DNA from: Aphelocoma coerulescens
Taxonomy: Eukaryota > Chordata > Aves > Passeriformes > Corvidae
Direction of reading: 5' to 3'
Assembly: GCF_041296385.1 (NCBI RefSeq)
Contig: NW_027183804.1
Location: 744,001-808,000 of the forward strand
Length of the DNA: 64,000 nucleotides
Shown one piece after another: positions 1 to 11,300 of this stretch (the stretch's first letter is position 1; every line of letters starts with the position of its first letter). The notes beneath the pieces are model-generated. The model did no database searches. It saw nothing but the letters and a program-made list of their open reading frames with translations, and had not been told where the DNA came from. A program made the position numbers and the translations under genes.

Positions 1-1314
1 GCTTATGCCATGCTAGAAGTGATGACCTTTCTCTGCCCCAAATTGAGCAGCAAAAGGTTTTGGCTCTTGATTTGAACCCCTGAGCCAGCTGTGTTTCAGG
101 CTGCAGAAGCTGCAGCTGTTGTGGCAGATGCGGGGTGCAGCCCTGCCTGCCAGTTCCGAGCTGGCCTGCGCTGGTGGCAGCCGTCAGCGCCCGGGGTCCC
201 CTGTGCCACCCATGCCAGGGCTCTGCCTGCCTGCCTCGCAGCCCTGGTAGCCTCAGGGAAACATCGCACTACTCCATCTGCTTTAAAAACAAACAAGCAA
301 ACAAAAAGCTCCCTGTAAATATATGTAGAAGTCTTGAAACTAATTCTCAGCGCTTGCTCGGAGTTTGTTGATGGAGCAAATGGATTTTGGATAAACTGCT
401 ATTGCTAGTACTACTTAGGTTCCTAAACTTCAGAAGGGAGGCTATGGTGGTCACGTACCCCTGAGGAATGTTGGGAACAGTAAGACAGCTCAGTCATTTC
501 AAGGTGGCCAGAAAATGGGTGTGGCAGTGGAGTGGACACTCTGTGAGTAGGTAGCCTTAAGTCATGTAACGACATGCACTTCAGTAGGAATTTTGCATCA
601 ACACCAAGAGATTGTGTCATGATGTGTTGCGTAACAACAAATTGGGCCAAAATTCTGCTGATTTTGACCAAGGTGGATGGGCCACCTTCACTTAAGCTGG
701 CAAAGGGACATAAGTCAATGATGTTTGAAAAACAGCCATGAAACATAGCCCCTTTAGTTTGTTGCTCTGTTGCAAGTCTGCAAAGCTCTGTTGACAGGTC
801 ATTGGAAGTAGCTGTTGGAATCTAAGTGCAGTTGGACGCTTTGTCAGTCAGCATCAGCAGGAGGCTTAACGGTTTAGGTTGAGAGGTGGTGCATGGTTTT
901 TTTTCAGAGGAATGGCCCAGTGAAGAGCAGTGTTCACTGCCTTGACTGCCGTTGTAGCCTTCAAGAGAAATGGGGTAGGCTTAGAACTGTGTGAGAATTC
1001 TTGGTCCATTCAGAGAGAACGTCCTTGGTTCTGTTGGTTTGGTTTCACAGCTGGAGCAAAGGTACAGCACTGGAAGCAATTCCTAGGGCAGAAGCGGAAG
1101 ATATCCAAAGCTCTGTACTTCATTGTCCTCAGCACAGTGTAAGTGAGCGTAGTCTAATTGGAGGAGTGGTGAGCATCAGTGATATCAGATTTTTTACAAG
1201 TTCCTAATTCTGTCAAAACAAGAAAGAAGGAAAGTGATGAAGATGAAATTCTTTCCTCTTAAATCTGCCTACGCAACAGCTTCAGGAGTAGTTGTAATAT
1301 GTATTAACCTATTC
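1..1314. other. unassigned flanking DNA
   Basis: No gene, RNA or repeat family is recognised here. Short open frames exist on both strands but none shows a domain, a codon pattern or good splice sites. Earlier HYDIN exons, which should lie upstream of exon A, were looked for and not seen. The segment ends where the 3' LTR of the minus-strand ERV begins. Confidence 0.5.
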
Positions 1315-1838
1315 TGAATGGCCCAAAACCAGGCCTAGAGAAGCTTCAGAGACAGAGTCAGAGAAGCGGGTATTTGCTTTATTTGGCGCTGGGTGCGTGG
1401 GGGATCACTCCTCCTAACACACACACAGAGCACTCCATACAGTCCAGCATTATGTGTAAAATTTATGAACATTCATCACAATTCTTGGGATAGGAGTGGT
1501 TCTAGAAATTACTTCTCGGAAGTCATTAATATCATTAGCATACGTGCCATGCATGCGCTGTGTACGCTGATGGGCGCACTGAGGAAGGCTCCTCTTCTTC
1601 CTCGAGGGTCTTTCTGATGAAGATCAGTAGTCTTTGTCACAATGCACTTTTTACCTTTCTTTCTGGAGCATGCGCAGTTCTTCGGTGGCTGATGCAGCGA
1701 TCTCTGTGCCGGTTTTCAAAAGATCCTGTTCCTCTTATCTTGACAAGATTAAGGCGAATCCTGCTGCTTAGGTTTTGTGATTAACATTTGCTGTCTCTTT
1801 ATAGTTTATTCGTGCTTACATGAGTTAACTATGGATCA
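1315..1838 (-). repeat. 3' LTR of gamma-like ERV
   Basis: Read on the minus strand it starts TGATCC immediately after a polypurine tract. It contains an AATAAA polyadenylation signal near 1378-1390 (gctttatttggcg on the + strand). It ends near TTCA or GGCCA around 1315-1319, so that edge is uncertain by a few bases. The AATAAA-then-U5 layout is typical of ERV1 LTRs. Confidence 0.7.
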
Positions 1839-1866
1839 TCCCCCTTCTCAATCCTCCCTTTTCCTT
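1839..1866 (-). other. polypurine tract of gamma-like ERV
   Basis: On the minus strand this is a purine-rich run (AAAAGGGAGGATTGAGAAGG then GGGGA) directly before the LTR start TGATCC. Its position fits the plus-strand primer of retroviral reverse transcription. Confidence 0.75.
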
Positions 1867-2129
1867 GATCGTTTGTAATTATTTACAAACCTTGCATGTC
1901 TTGAATGTAAGTACCGTTCTCTATCTTGTTTCTATGTTTGTGCTTTTGCCATTGTGTATACGCATTGAGTTACTAAGCACCTAATATCATATAACAATAA
2001 CTACTAATACAATCAGTAAATAAGAACGTCACGAGACAAATAGCTATTACAAACAATTGTTTAAGCCAGGATAAGTTGGGTAACCATGCTGTGAGTTTAT
2101 CTTCTATCTCTTTAAACTTGCAAGAAGCG

Positions 2130-3043
2130 TTATCTAATGTAATCTGATGCAGCGTTCGCGTTTTGTCCCAAATTGTAAGGTCCTTCCCGTTTTTCCTGGA
2201 GTGGATTTCCGGAAAGAGACTTAATATAAACCCAGTCTTTTGGATTCATATTATGGAAGGGTTTATCAGGTGGTGGTGGTTGACAATGAACAACTGTAGA
2301 GCATATTGATTGTAATTCTGGACATAAATTCTTAGCAAAGCCATGGGCAGAGCCTGATACCAATAGAAATTAGTTTTTTGACAAATTTTGGCTCATTGTT
2401 GCTTTATTAAGAGACTCATCCTTTTTGCTTGTCTACTTGCTTGTGGCCTATATGGTGTATGTAGTTGCCACAGAATACTTAGTAGATGACTCACTCCTTG
2501 CACTACCTAGGCTACAAAGTGTGATCTCCTATCAGAATTCATTTCCCTCGGTACCCCAAATTGTGGAAGAATTTCTTGTACTAAAGCTTTAATAATTTCT
2601 CTAGCCTTATTTGTTCTACAAGGGAAAGCTTCTGGCCAACCTGAAAAAGTATTTGTGAGGACTAAGAAGTACTTGTATGTCCCTTTTCTAGGGAATTCAG
2701 AGAAGTCAATTTGCCACACATCTCTTGGTAAAATTCTTTTAGGGATAGTCTCTGTGCTTAGCCTAACAGTGGTATATTAGGGTTGTTTTTCCTCCTTTGT
2801 CTCCTTTAATTTCAGTGCTATTACTTTTTCTTCTCAGTGGTTATGTAAGGCGTCAACTCCCTAATGTGTTTTAGAATGTTTGCTTTGGATAAATAATTTT
2901 AACAGTTTTCTGGGTATGACTATGAGATCTTTTATTTTAGCCCACCTGTCTGTTCTTACTTGTCACATTTCTTCCTGTATCCAATTTAAATCATCAGTGT
3001 TGTATGGTGGGGGTTTTTTATTCCTAAGGATGCTAGAAGGGAT
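2130..3043 (-). pseudogene. pol: ERV integrase remnant
   Basis: Integrase inserts retroviral DNA into the host genome. The catalytic-core start is visible at 2719-2507: a WQIDF segment carries the first catalytic Asp, and the second Asp lies in SDRRSHF, where the family normally has Gly-Pro after SDR. The C-terminal domain is seen at 2363-2130 (motif DWVYIKSLSGNPLQ). The pieces are in separate reading frames with stops between them, so the gene is dead. It continues from RNase H at 3044-3810 and is followed by the polypurine tract with no env, so the 3' half of the element was deleted. Confidence 0.75.
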
Positions 3044-3381
3044 TCAAGCTAGGGCTTGAACTTGAACCTTACTAGCCACTGCCTTTGCTGTTTTGTCTGC
3101 CATAGCATTTGTCAGTTCAGGGATGGTGTTACCTTGGGAGTGTCTTTTACAATGCATTATAGTCACTTTTGAAGGTTTTGACAGTGCTTCCAGCAAGTGT
3201 AAAATTTCATTAGCATGCTTGATTTGTTTCTTCTGTGGGGTCAATAAACTTATTTTTTTTCAAATAGCCCTGGGAGCATGTACTACTCCAAAAGCATACT
3301 TTGAACCAGTCCAAGTGTTGATAGGTTTTCCTTCAGCTGATACTAAGGCTCCATTTAGGGCTGTTATTTCAGCCTTATGAG
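3044..3381 (-). pseudogene. pol: RNase H C-terminal remnant
   Basis: The frame at 3244-3044 continues RNase H after the 451-codon frame stops. It shows HCKRHSQGN and MADKTAKAVA, matching the C-terminal His and Asp region of retroviral RNase H (the family usually has a Gly where the Arg of HCKRH lies). A frame change near 3245-3381 separates it from the upstream part, so the domain cannot be translated in one piece. Confidence 0.65.
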
Positions 3382-4737
3382 CTATGTCCGCACAGGTAAC
3401 AGATCTGCTTCAATGACAGCATCTGTGCTTGTAATTGCATAGCCAGCAAACTGCTTACCATTCTTGACATAGCTGCTTTCATCAGTGAACCAGTTGTCTG
3501 CATTTTCTAGTGGAGAGTCCTTCAAGTCTGGGTGGCTAGAGTAAACTGCCTCCATGGTTTCAGTGCAGTCATGCTGTACAGGCTCCTCAGCGGCCTTGCT
3601 CTGGCGGTAAGCTGCTGGATTGAAGATGTTAGTTACTTGGATACTCACGTCCTCCGATTCTGTTAGGACAGCTTGGTGTTTGAGAAAGCGAGATGGGGTT
3701 AACCAGTGATTTCCTTTCTGTATGAGCACTGCTGACACTGTATGTGAGACAAAAATGGTTAGCTGCTGGCCCATTGTGAACTTGAGGGCTTCCTCTATGT
3801 TCAGTACCGCGTCTCCCGCGGGTGGCACGGGTGGTGCGGGTGGCACGGGCCCAGCGCACCCCACACAGCGGGGTGCCTCTGGCATCTGCAGCAGGTGCTT
3901 TTGCAAGCTGAGCAGTTCCAATAGCTGTCGTGATATATGCGGCAGTTCCGTCAACAAAGGCAAATGACATAATAGAAGGTCGACTGCTTGGGTCTGCGAC
4001 TGCGCAGAACAGTCTGGCACTACGGAGGGTGATGGGCCGCACCCGGGCATTCTCGGTGCAGCAGACGCATGCGCAACATTGCCCGGGGCTACGCGGGGCA
4101 AGAAGGTACATCCAGGCATTCTCAGCGCAGTAGATGCATGCGCAGACGGGCTAGAAGCTGCCATGGGGGTCCAAGAGGCTAGACCGCTGACCCGCAGCCC
4201 TGGATAAGCCGTGGCCACCGCTGAGCCAAACGGCAAGGTGGGCTGCACGCCCTCTTGCTGCCCCGATACCCCCACCAGTTCATCTGTTGGCGCGGAGTCC
4301 TTGGGGGGCGTGGAGCCCTGTGACTGTGCAGGGTGACCCGGTGCAGGCTCCAGGGCAGGCTCCGCCCGTGGACCCGGAGAGGATTTTTCATATCCACCAC
4401 CACGCGCCCCTGGAGCCTGGTCAGTGGGGTCCACGTCAGATATCTCTCCTTCACTCTCCACCAAGACAGGCAAGCCAGCTCTGCTGCCACAGTTAAGGTC
4501 TGTCAGCAGAATAAACATTGAACGCCAAGTCTGGAATAATTCCAACACTGCCAGGTCCCCAAACGAGAGCTCGTGCCATATAGCACAGCCGAGTTCCTGC
4601 CACAGCCCAAAGTCCAGGGCAGTGTCTCTGTCCATAGGAATGCCATGCAGGGCAGCCCAGTCTAATAACTCACAAAGTGAGTTTTCAGGAATGGAGGTGT
4701 GCATTATACTGAAAACACCTTTCCAGACCGTTACCAC
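3382..4737 (-). CDS. open 451-codon gag/RNase H fusion frame of ERV
   Basis: One uninterrupted minus-strand frame starts at an ATG (4737). Residues 1 to about 110 look like a retroviral matrix-like N terminus (Trp- and Leu-rich, no recognisable zinc knuckle). Residues about 110-290 are Pro/Ala/Gly-rich, as in a matrix-capsid linker. From about residue 305 the sequence is the reverse transcriptase connection and RNase H of a gammaretrovirus-like pol: KFTMGQQL, then WFTDESSYV with the first RNase H Asp, in DES rather than the usual DGS. RNase H continues at 3244-3044 in another frame (HCK and NAMADKTAK motifs). Capsid, nucleocapsid, protease and the polymerase core are absent. It is probably a deletion product that stayed open by chance; expression is unknown. 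Confidence 0.65.
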   Translation of the reverse strand: MVTVWKGVFSIMHTSIPENSLCELLDWAALHGIPMDRDTALDFGLWQELGCAIWHELSFGDLAVLELFQTWRSMFILLTDLNCGSRAGLPVLVESEGEISDVDPTDQAPGARGGGYEKSSPGPRAEPALEPAPGHPAQSQGSTPPKDSAPTDELVGVSGQQEGVQPTLPFGSAVATAYPGLRVSGLASWTPMAASSPSAHASTALRMPGCTFLPRVAPGNVAHASAAPRMPGCGPSPSVVPDCSAQSQTQAVDLLLCHLPLLTELPHISRQLLELLSLQKHLLQMPEAPRCVGCAGPVPPAPPVPPAGDAVLNIEEALKFTMGQQLTIFVSHTVSAVLIQKGNHWLTPSRFLKHQAVLTESEDVSIQVTNIFNPAAYRQSKAAEEPVQHDCTETMEAVYSSHPDLKDSPLENADNWFTDESSYVKNGKQFAGYAITSTDAVIEADLLPVRT

Positions 4738-4870
4738 AGCATCGGTTTATGAGCCGCTCTTCACCATTTTCTCAGTCCTGTCGGACCTCCCGGTCCCGGG
4801 GGGGGGGGAACAGTGTAGCTCTAGAGAAATTCGGCTTGGCTTGCAGCAGCAGGACACTTCGCAACGTGCA

Positions 4871-4890
4871 GATCACGTTGGCGTACACCA
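4871..4890 (-). other. primer-binding site, tRNA-Trp-like
   Basis: Directly after the LTR (minus strand) lies TGGTGTACGCCAACGTGATC. The start TGGTG and the end ACGTGATC resemble the tRNA-Trp primer site used by avian alpharetroviruses; the middle differs by substitutions and a small indel. The tRNA assignment is tentative. Confidence 0.55.
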
Positions 4891-5281
4891 AATATTAGTG
4901 CAGTAAATATTACCGTACCCTGTCACGACGGAGGGAAGGCCTGGACACTCAAATATGAGGGATCAGCAGGATTCCGTTTATTAATCATACTAAAGTTTCT
5001 TATATACTATCGATAATAGGTTTATGAATATTCGTAAAGGCGCATTCTATGTGGTTCACGTAGTCTTAGCTGACTTCTTAACCCCTCCTAGCTCCTCTTC
5101 TGTGGTCAGCAATTCTCTTTCTTCTTTGTCTTTTCTAACCAACAGTATTTTATTGTTTTACTGCCAAAGACTAACCTTGTTAACTCTGCAATAAAACACT
5201 TAGCTCAGCAATAAGAACTCAATGGAAGCCCAGTTGTTAAGCAGGAAAACTGTAGCTTTTTGCAACTTCATTTGTTACACA
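4891..5281 (-). repeat. 5' LTR of mosaic ERV
   Basis: On the minus strand it starts TGTGTAAC at 5281. It has a TATA-like GTATATAAG near 4990-5000 and an AATAAA signal just downstream (ttaataaacgg). It runs to the primer-binding site at 4890. It is not similar to the LTR at 1315-1838. Confidence 0.65.
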
Positions 5282-5287
5282 AGATGC

Positions 5288-5725
5288 GTGTGATCAAACC
5301 GCAGGGGTTTTATGTGCCCTTTTTCACGTAGCCAATCTTCCACAATATTCCCTTTCCCACAATCTTCCTCAATATTTCCCCCAATAGTACCCCGCAGCTG
5401 CAGGGAGGAGGAGAGAAGATCCAGCAGGCAGGAATTATGCAGCAGGATTGATTTCTTTAATTATTTTACAAACTCTTTTATAGACTTTTTTCTTCATAGT
5501 CTAATTGGACAAAGGGTCAGCCACCCCTTGGGGGTGATTGGCTAGAATCCTAAAACATCCATTGTCAAAATATTTTTCTACTGTACTATAAACAAAGGTT
5601 TTTCAAGGTCGCAGATGTTCATGGTTTACAAACTCTGTGAATATTTTCTCTGAGAGAGAAAAGTATCCCATGACTTAGAAAATAGCAAGAGAAATTCTTG
5701 TTAGCAGCAATATCGTATGCATACA
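5288..5725 (-). mobile_element. solo LTR (family A), copy 1, inside HYDIN exon A
   Basis: The minus strand reads TGTATGCATACG at the start and TTTGATCACA at the end, with the hexamer GATGCG on both sides (5282-5287 and 5726-5731). It shares its body, including gtctataaaagagtttgt and the CCAATTAGACTATGAAG box, with the copies at 32319-32688 and 33771-34135. About 110 bp at its 3' end (5288-5397) are not in the other copies, so this may be a longer subtype. The 6-bp duplication is the size made by alpha- and betaretroviral integrases. It lies against HYDIN coding sequence. Confidence 0.8.
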
Positions 5726-5797
5726 GATGCGTACCATAGAGTGCCGGCAGGCGCGCGTCACATTGTGCGCATCCACTTCACCCCTGACGAGAACAAG
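5726..5797 (+). pseudogene. HYDIN: HYDIN exon A, 3' part, truncated by LTR
   Basis: The visible coding end reads HRVPAGARHIVRIHFTPDEN-K and stops at a clean donor (AAG|gtgaga), phase 0. It matches the HYDIN segment that leads into the next ASH domain. The solo LTR and its GATGCG duplication lie only 8-10 codons upstream. No acceptor with a pyrimidine tract precedes it, so the 5' part of the exon is cut off by the insertion. Confidence 0.75.
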
Positions 5798-7219
5798 GTG
5801 AGACTGGAGGAGCGTTACCTCCAAAGCCATGGTTTCCATTGCACTCTGGGTACAGCCCGTTCCATTCGCTTCAGGCCCTGGGCAGGCAGCCTGCAGCCAG
5901 TCACACCTTGGCAAGTGCTGTCAGGCACTGCATGCAGGCCTGGCAGGCTCTGCTTCCCCTCCCTGCACATTGGTGAGCATTCCCAAGGGCAGATGCACAG
6001 GGAACAGTATGAAAATGACAGAGGAGTGTTGATATGTGTTCAGCCATCTCTAGGCACAGTGGAAGGGGTTTAATTATTGTGGAGAATACCAGAGGAACAA
6101 AGAGGTCAGAGAGCTTTCCTCCTTCCCAACTGGCAACAGCTTCCCTGCCTCACCCTGGACTGGAGCACAGACAGTGCTTTTTCACACCCTCTGTTCTCCA
6201 GCCTTGCAGCTGTGCTGTCCCAGATGCATGATACTGACCATGATACTACTGCAGGGCCAGGGCAGAGGATGTGCCATGCCTGTGGCAGGGAGCCAGCCTG
6301 GCACAGGCACACTGATCTCTAGGTGCCCTTAGTCAGCAGAAGGTTGGTGAGCTGCAGGTGACTTAGACACCTGCCTGAAAGAGCTCGTGTAGGGCAGGTA
6401 CAACCTGCAGGCAGACAGACCTGTGACCCCAGAGCCTGTGGCAGTGACACTGCTGTGGCTCTGTCTTCATGCCTGTCACTGTGGTTGCTCTGTCAACTAG
6501 CACCCATTCTGTGCCAGACGTGCTTTTCCTTGGAGGTTTGAACAGCAGTGCTGAGGCCCTGGCAAGTCTGATCTCAGTGCTGTGATGTGAAGGGTTGATG
6601 CTGTGATCTGGGACTCGTTCATACAGAAGGGTTTAGGACATGGCATGGAAGGGAGGATGCCTTGCAGGGAAACAAAGAGAGGCTCTTTCCAACAGCATCC
6701 TGCTACCTCTTAGCACTGTTCTTCTCCTGACTTGGTTGGACAGGCAAAGTTAGAGGAAAGCTCTGAGACAACTGATGTTTCTACGCCAGGCCAGAGGTGC
6801 AGGATCTCTTTGGGTGCAGCTGTTTTCTCATCTTCCTTTTGCTGCTTAGAGTCAGTTTAACACTTTGTCCTATTCTCAAACAGCAGGAATATAGAAACCT
6901 AAAGAGGAATGTCCTGTGTTCCCTAGCTCCATGTACCTTTGAAGAGACTTAGGAATTATTTAACGTCATTAAAATTTAGAGTAAAAATTATGGTGGCGTA
7001 GGGCAGTTCTCTGTATGACACAAGAGCTTAATGCCACTGAGACAGGTTTTGCAAAGTGCACTGGTGCCTTTAAAATGCGACATATTAGTAGGACTTAGTG
7101 TTGATTTTGGGGGTGGAAGTGGTAAATTGATGCCCTTGAAGGGTTATAGGAAATGGTTTTTCTTCTGCCATGGAGATGGCACTAAATGCCCTGTGCTGAG
7201 CCAGTTTCTTTTCCTGCAG
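5798..7219 (+). other. HYDIN intron A-B
   Basis: About 1.4 kb with a good donor at 5798 and a good acceptor (ttttcctgcag) at its end. No repeat or RNA gene was recognised. Confidence 0.6.
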
Positions 7220-7416
7220 GATTATTCCCATGAGCTCTCCTGCACCAGTGGAAAGGAAAGGATAGTTGTGCCAATTCAGGCCATTGGTGGCCGACCTATC
7301 CTGGACTTCCCTGACCAGCTGGACTTCCCAGTCTGTATAGTCAAATGCAGCAGTGAGAAGACTCTGCTGGAAAACACTGGAAACCTGGAAGCTCATTAGG
7401 AGATGAGCACCAAGAG
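7220..7416 (+). pseudogene. HYDIN: HYDIN exon B with in-frame stop
   Basis: 197 nt, entry phase 0, exit phase 2, bounded by ttcctgcag| and |gtgagg. It translates as DYSHELSCTSGKERIVVPIQ then AIGGRPILDFPDQLDFP, a clear HYDIN ASH-domain segment. At 7397-7399 a TAG stop interrupts LEAH*EMSTK, where HYDIN has an aromatic or polar residue. The reading LLENTGN just before is one codon shorter than expected. The stop would remove nearly all of the protein. Confidence 0.85.
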
Positions 7417-8195
7417 GTGAGGCAGCTCATCCATTCTTATGCAACACACCTTTGGGTGAAAACAGAGTTGGGAAAGAGTAACAAAAGGAAGCAGAGCATC
7501 GGAGCTGCTGCCCTGAAGCCCTGGCTGGAAGTGAGCAGGATGGGTGGCATCTGCTCTTGTTTCCAGTGTTCTTAGCAGGATGCAACCTTTGAGCTTTCTC
7601 TGTCCCAGGTTTCCTGGAGGGTGCTGGAACATGTTAGTAGCTGGCTTGCACCCTCCTGAGCACAAGCAGCTTCTGAAATGGTTACTCAGCACTGTCAGCC
7701 AAATAGACAGGAGTAGGTAACCAAATTCTCTGGGAAGACACAGGCACGTGGCATTCCAGCGGTCCCCACATTTGATGCCCAACATGAGCTATGTTGTGGG
7801 CAGCCTGTGCAGTTCCTGTTACTTAAAGCTGATCTGATTTCCCTTGTCAGCTGAGGGCATCAGTCACCTCTTCTGTTCCATGATGAACCTTTGAAAGCCA
7901 GTTTAAAATTTCAAACAGATGATTTAAATGTCTGAATAAGGTCGGGCCCCCTTTCATTGAGATTTCTTTGTAAATACTCTGAAGTTCCTGTGTTTCTGCT
8001 CTGTTTTTCAATTTTGTTTTGTGTTAAATGTTTGCCATAATTTCATGAATTCTTCATTGGGAACTTTCATAAAGGTCGAGCTCCTCTAATGCCTGTCAGT
8101 ATAGCACGTGCCCATAGGTATATGCACAGGTGTGTAGGAAATATGACACATTTAGAGAATATGTGAAAAGCAATTGGGCTGATTTAGAAGAAAAA
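7417..8195 (+). other. HYDIN intron B-C, first part
   Basis: Intronic sequence after the gtgagg donor. Nothing is recognised in it. Confidence 0.5.
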
Positions 8196-8310
8196 ACTAT
8201 AGAATAACTTTTGCTGGAAGGGACCTCTGGAAATCATTTGAGCAAACACACTGCTCAAAGCAAGACCAGTGTCTGGGGCTTGCAAGGTGTCCGTGGGAGA
8301 TCTGGACCTG
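8196..8310 (-). mobile_element. CR1 LINE fragment
   Basis: The + strand reads tatagaataac...gctggaagggacctctgga...actgctcaaagca, the diverged reverse complement of the CR1 3' end, whose tail unit is ATTCTATG. Only about 115 bp are recognisable; edges are approximate. Confidence 0.6.
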
Positions 8311-11300
8311 TCTTTGGATGCCGTACAAGAAAACAAACATCCAAATGGATCTAGTTAAAAAGCCGAAGAAAGCAAGCCATTAGAACCTCCTTCATACCTT
8401 ACCTTTTCTGCCTGTCAGGTGCAGTAGTGATTCATGGAAAGGGTAGATCTAACAGGATGAGAACTATCTCAAGGAACAGCTCACAATGAACAGATAAAAG
8501 GCCGAAATGTAGCCTGCCAGCCCCATCTCTTGGCAGTGGTTTTCATTTGGTTATTACAGTGACAGGGATGTCTCCTTCACAGCTCTTCGTATGTGTGGGC
8601 TCAGGGAAGAGCTTAGTGATGTTGGCTGAAATTCAGAGGAGTTAAGTTTAACTGCAGAGCTTGTGTCCTTGGGTCTTGGGGAGCCAAGTCTATATGTGAG
8701 AGATGACTGCTACAGCAGTAACAGAGGAGTCTGGTGGGTACAGCCTAGGTTGGGATGTAGGAGATGCAGGGGTTGATTTGCACTCAGTTTTTCAGTCCTG
8801 ACAGCTGAGTTCTGAGCTTGGCTGGATCCTCTTCTGAAAATTTGGAAATAAGAAGATACCTTCTTTCTCAGGCAACCCCTGAAGTCACCCCCAGGAGTGT
8901 TATTTCCCATCCTGCTAACTGAGGGCAGGAGTATGTAGACATGGGACAGGAGTGGGAAAGGGATGGGATGGAAGGCAGCGCTGAAGTGTGGCCAGAGATT
9001 CCCTTAACTTGCAGCTTCTCTGTTCTGGTGCAATCTCTGGAAAAAGAATAAGAAAAAAATCCTGTGCCTTGCCCACACCAGGCACTGATCCCCCCTAGCC
9101 TCAGCAGAGACCTGCAGCAGTCCTGGCACCACCCCTGGGGCAGATGCAGAAACACGTACAGTAATCCAGCTCTGGGGCTGGTGGGGCCTTGTCTTTCCTC
9201 CCCTCTCTCCAAAGTCTCAGGTCCAGCACATAAACATTTCTGGCCCAAGGCTTCTCCATCAGCCAGTAGTGATGCTCTCACTACTGGTAATGGGAACAGG
9301 CCAGGCCCATAATTGCAGCAATACGTCCTTAATGAGCAGAACCTGAAGCACCTTCATCAGCTGTCACTACTGACATGAATAAAGTTCAGCTTGCCAGATG
9401 TTCTCCTTATTTTTGTGTGTGATGCATTCATCACCAAACTCCCCAGAACACACTTTTAAGGTGACAGATTGACCACTAGCAAAGCACCAAGGCCAGGAAC
9501 TTTTATTTCCTCAGTGACGCTCTGCAAGAGTGCAAAGCCCAGCAGCTGCTGGGCAGAAGCACATTTCACCTGACCTGTCCCTGTGCATCAAAGCACGGAG
9601 TCTTGTGTCTATCAGGCAAGAGCTGTTTACCTGGTGACCAATCTTAATTGCTCCTGTTAAATCAAAGTGCACCAACACATTTGCATAATTATTTCCAACA
9701 CATTGCACAGAGTTTGTCTGGGGGGCCAAGCAAACAGTTAACCAGCCTGGATGACAACCCAGAGTCCCAGACTGCATTGCTGGTAAATACACAGAAACCT
9801 TCTGTTCTGTTTCCTTGATGTGCTCCTGGTAATGGTGCTTCATTTAGCTGGGACTGGATCCTTCAGATGTAAATGGCATCCTCCTTTTGGGTCTTGTTTC
9901 CATGCCACTGTAGTCCTCTAATGTGCATTTGTACTCTTTCAGAGTGTTGATTGCTCCTTTTCTTAAAACAGCTTTCATTGAAATGCTGATAAAATGTGCC
10001 CTTTTTAGGCTAAATCAGGTAGAAGAAACCTTTCTTCAAGGTAGAAGAAATCAAAGAACCACACTGCAAATTCAACAGTAATTATTCCTTGGTCTTCAAG
10101 GAGGAGCTCCTTTTCCCTGTCTGATTCCTAGGCTGTAATCTCCTCACAGGGCAGGTAGTGCCCTAACATTTGCATCTCTTGAGATGAGGTTTATAGGCAG
10201 CAGGAAAAAAGAAATTCCTGAGGCAGTCAGTGTCAAATTGTGCATGCAGATAGTTCTTAACCCTCTCTGTGCTTTTCACAAACCATTCTCTGATGGGATT
10301 GCTGACGGTCAGACCCTTGATTCTCCACTACTGTGTGGCTATATCTGGGTGAAGTTTTATTTTATTCCTGGGCAGTGCCGTGTGTGAGGTGTCCATCAGA
10401 CTCACTCCAATGCAATGTATTTCTTGCACGCTTCTGTCCTGTATGCTGCTTCTCCATTGTCTTGTCACGGACGCTTTTTCTATGTTGCCCTCTACACATG
10501 TGTGTAATTTCTGTTTCATAACATTTTCAGGCCCTCGAGTTCCTATTTGATAACAAATCAAGACAAATTTTTCCTCATCCCCATTCCCCAGGCCACTCAT
10601 GCTGTTGCAAACCTCTCCCATCTATCTCCCATTTGATTTCCAGACTGAGGAATCCCATTCAGTCTTCATATAGAAGCTGCTCTCTACTTATTAATCTTTC
10701 CTTTGTCCCTTTTTTATTTAATTTGAAATGCTCCAGCTTGGTTTTTGAGATGAGAACAATATCAAATATTTCAAGACTGATGTGGCTGTGCATTTGGACA
10801 GAGAGATGATGATTTTCATGGTGTTCATTTTGTAGTTGTTTGTCATATTGCAGAGCACTGGGTTGTGTTTCCTTGCTTGTGTCCCCTCCTGCTGTGGGCT
10901 GTCACTTCACTTGTTCCTCTGGGCCTTCCTTTTCTGCCCACATGCCCCCAAGCATATTTTCTTGTCAGCAACAAGGGATCAGGAGAGACAGGAGTCTCAC
11001 GGGATGCCCAGGGAAGACCCTGGGCAAGCCAGGACTGAACAGGGCTCCTCAGCGTCACCTGAAGGACTTTGATGCAGAATTCCCAGTGATCAGCATGGGT
11101 CACCTGAGCACATCTGACAAATCCCACTGTAAATACTGTCACCTTGGGGCCAAATCTCTACAAACACACTCGGAAATAAAGCGTTTAAAGAGGTGCCCAG
11201 GACATCCTCACTCTGTACACACAGAGCTGTCAGGATGTGATAAATGTACTGATCCATAGAACTGCTTATTCAGCTAAAAGCTGTGACACTTTCTTCTGTC

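Larger units (their letters stand above)
1315..5281 (-). mobile_element. deleted, mosaic endogenous retrovirus (gamma-like pol)
   Basis: On the minus strand the order is LTR (4891-5281), primer-binding site, start of gag, then directly RNase H, integrase, polypurine tract and a second LTR (1315-1838). The rest of gag, protease, most of reverse transcriptase and all of env are missing: only about 260 bp separate the integrase end from the polypurine tract. RNase H and integrase resemble the gammaretrovirus-like (class I, ERV1) group. The two LTRs are unrelated by eye in sequence and length, so this is either a recombinant between two families or two truncated insertions joined by deletion. I found no matching duplication outside 1315 and 5281. 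Confidence 0.8.

Noticed and set aside
423..746. 107-codon minus-strand frame as a host gene
   Set aside because: No domain, splice sites or similarity that I recognise; its length is expected by chance.
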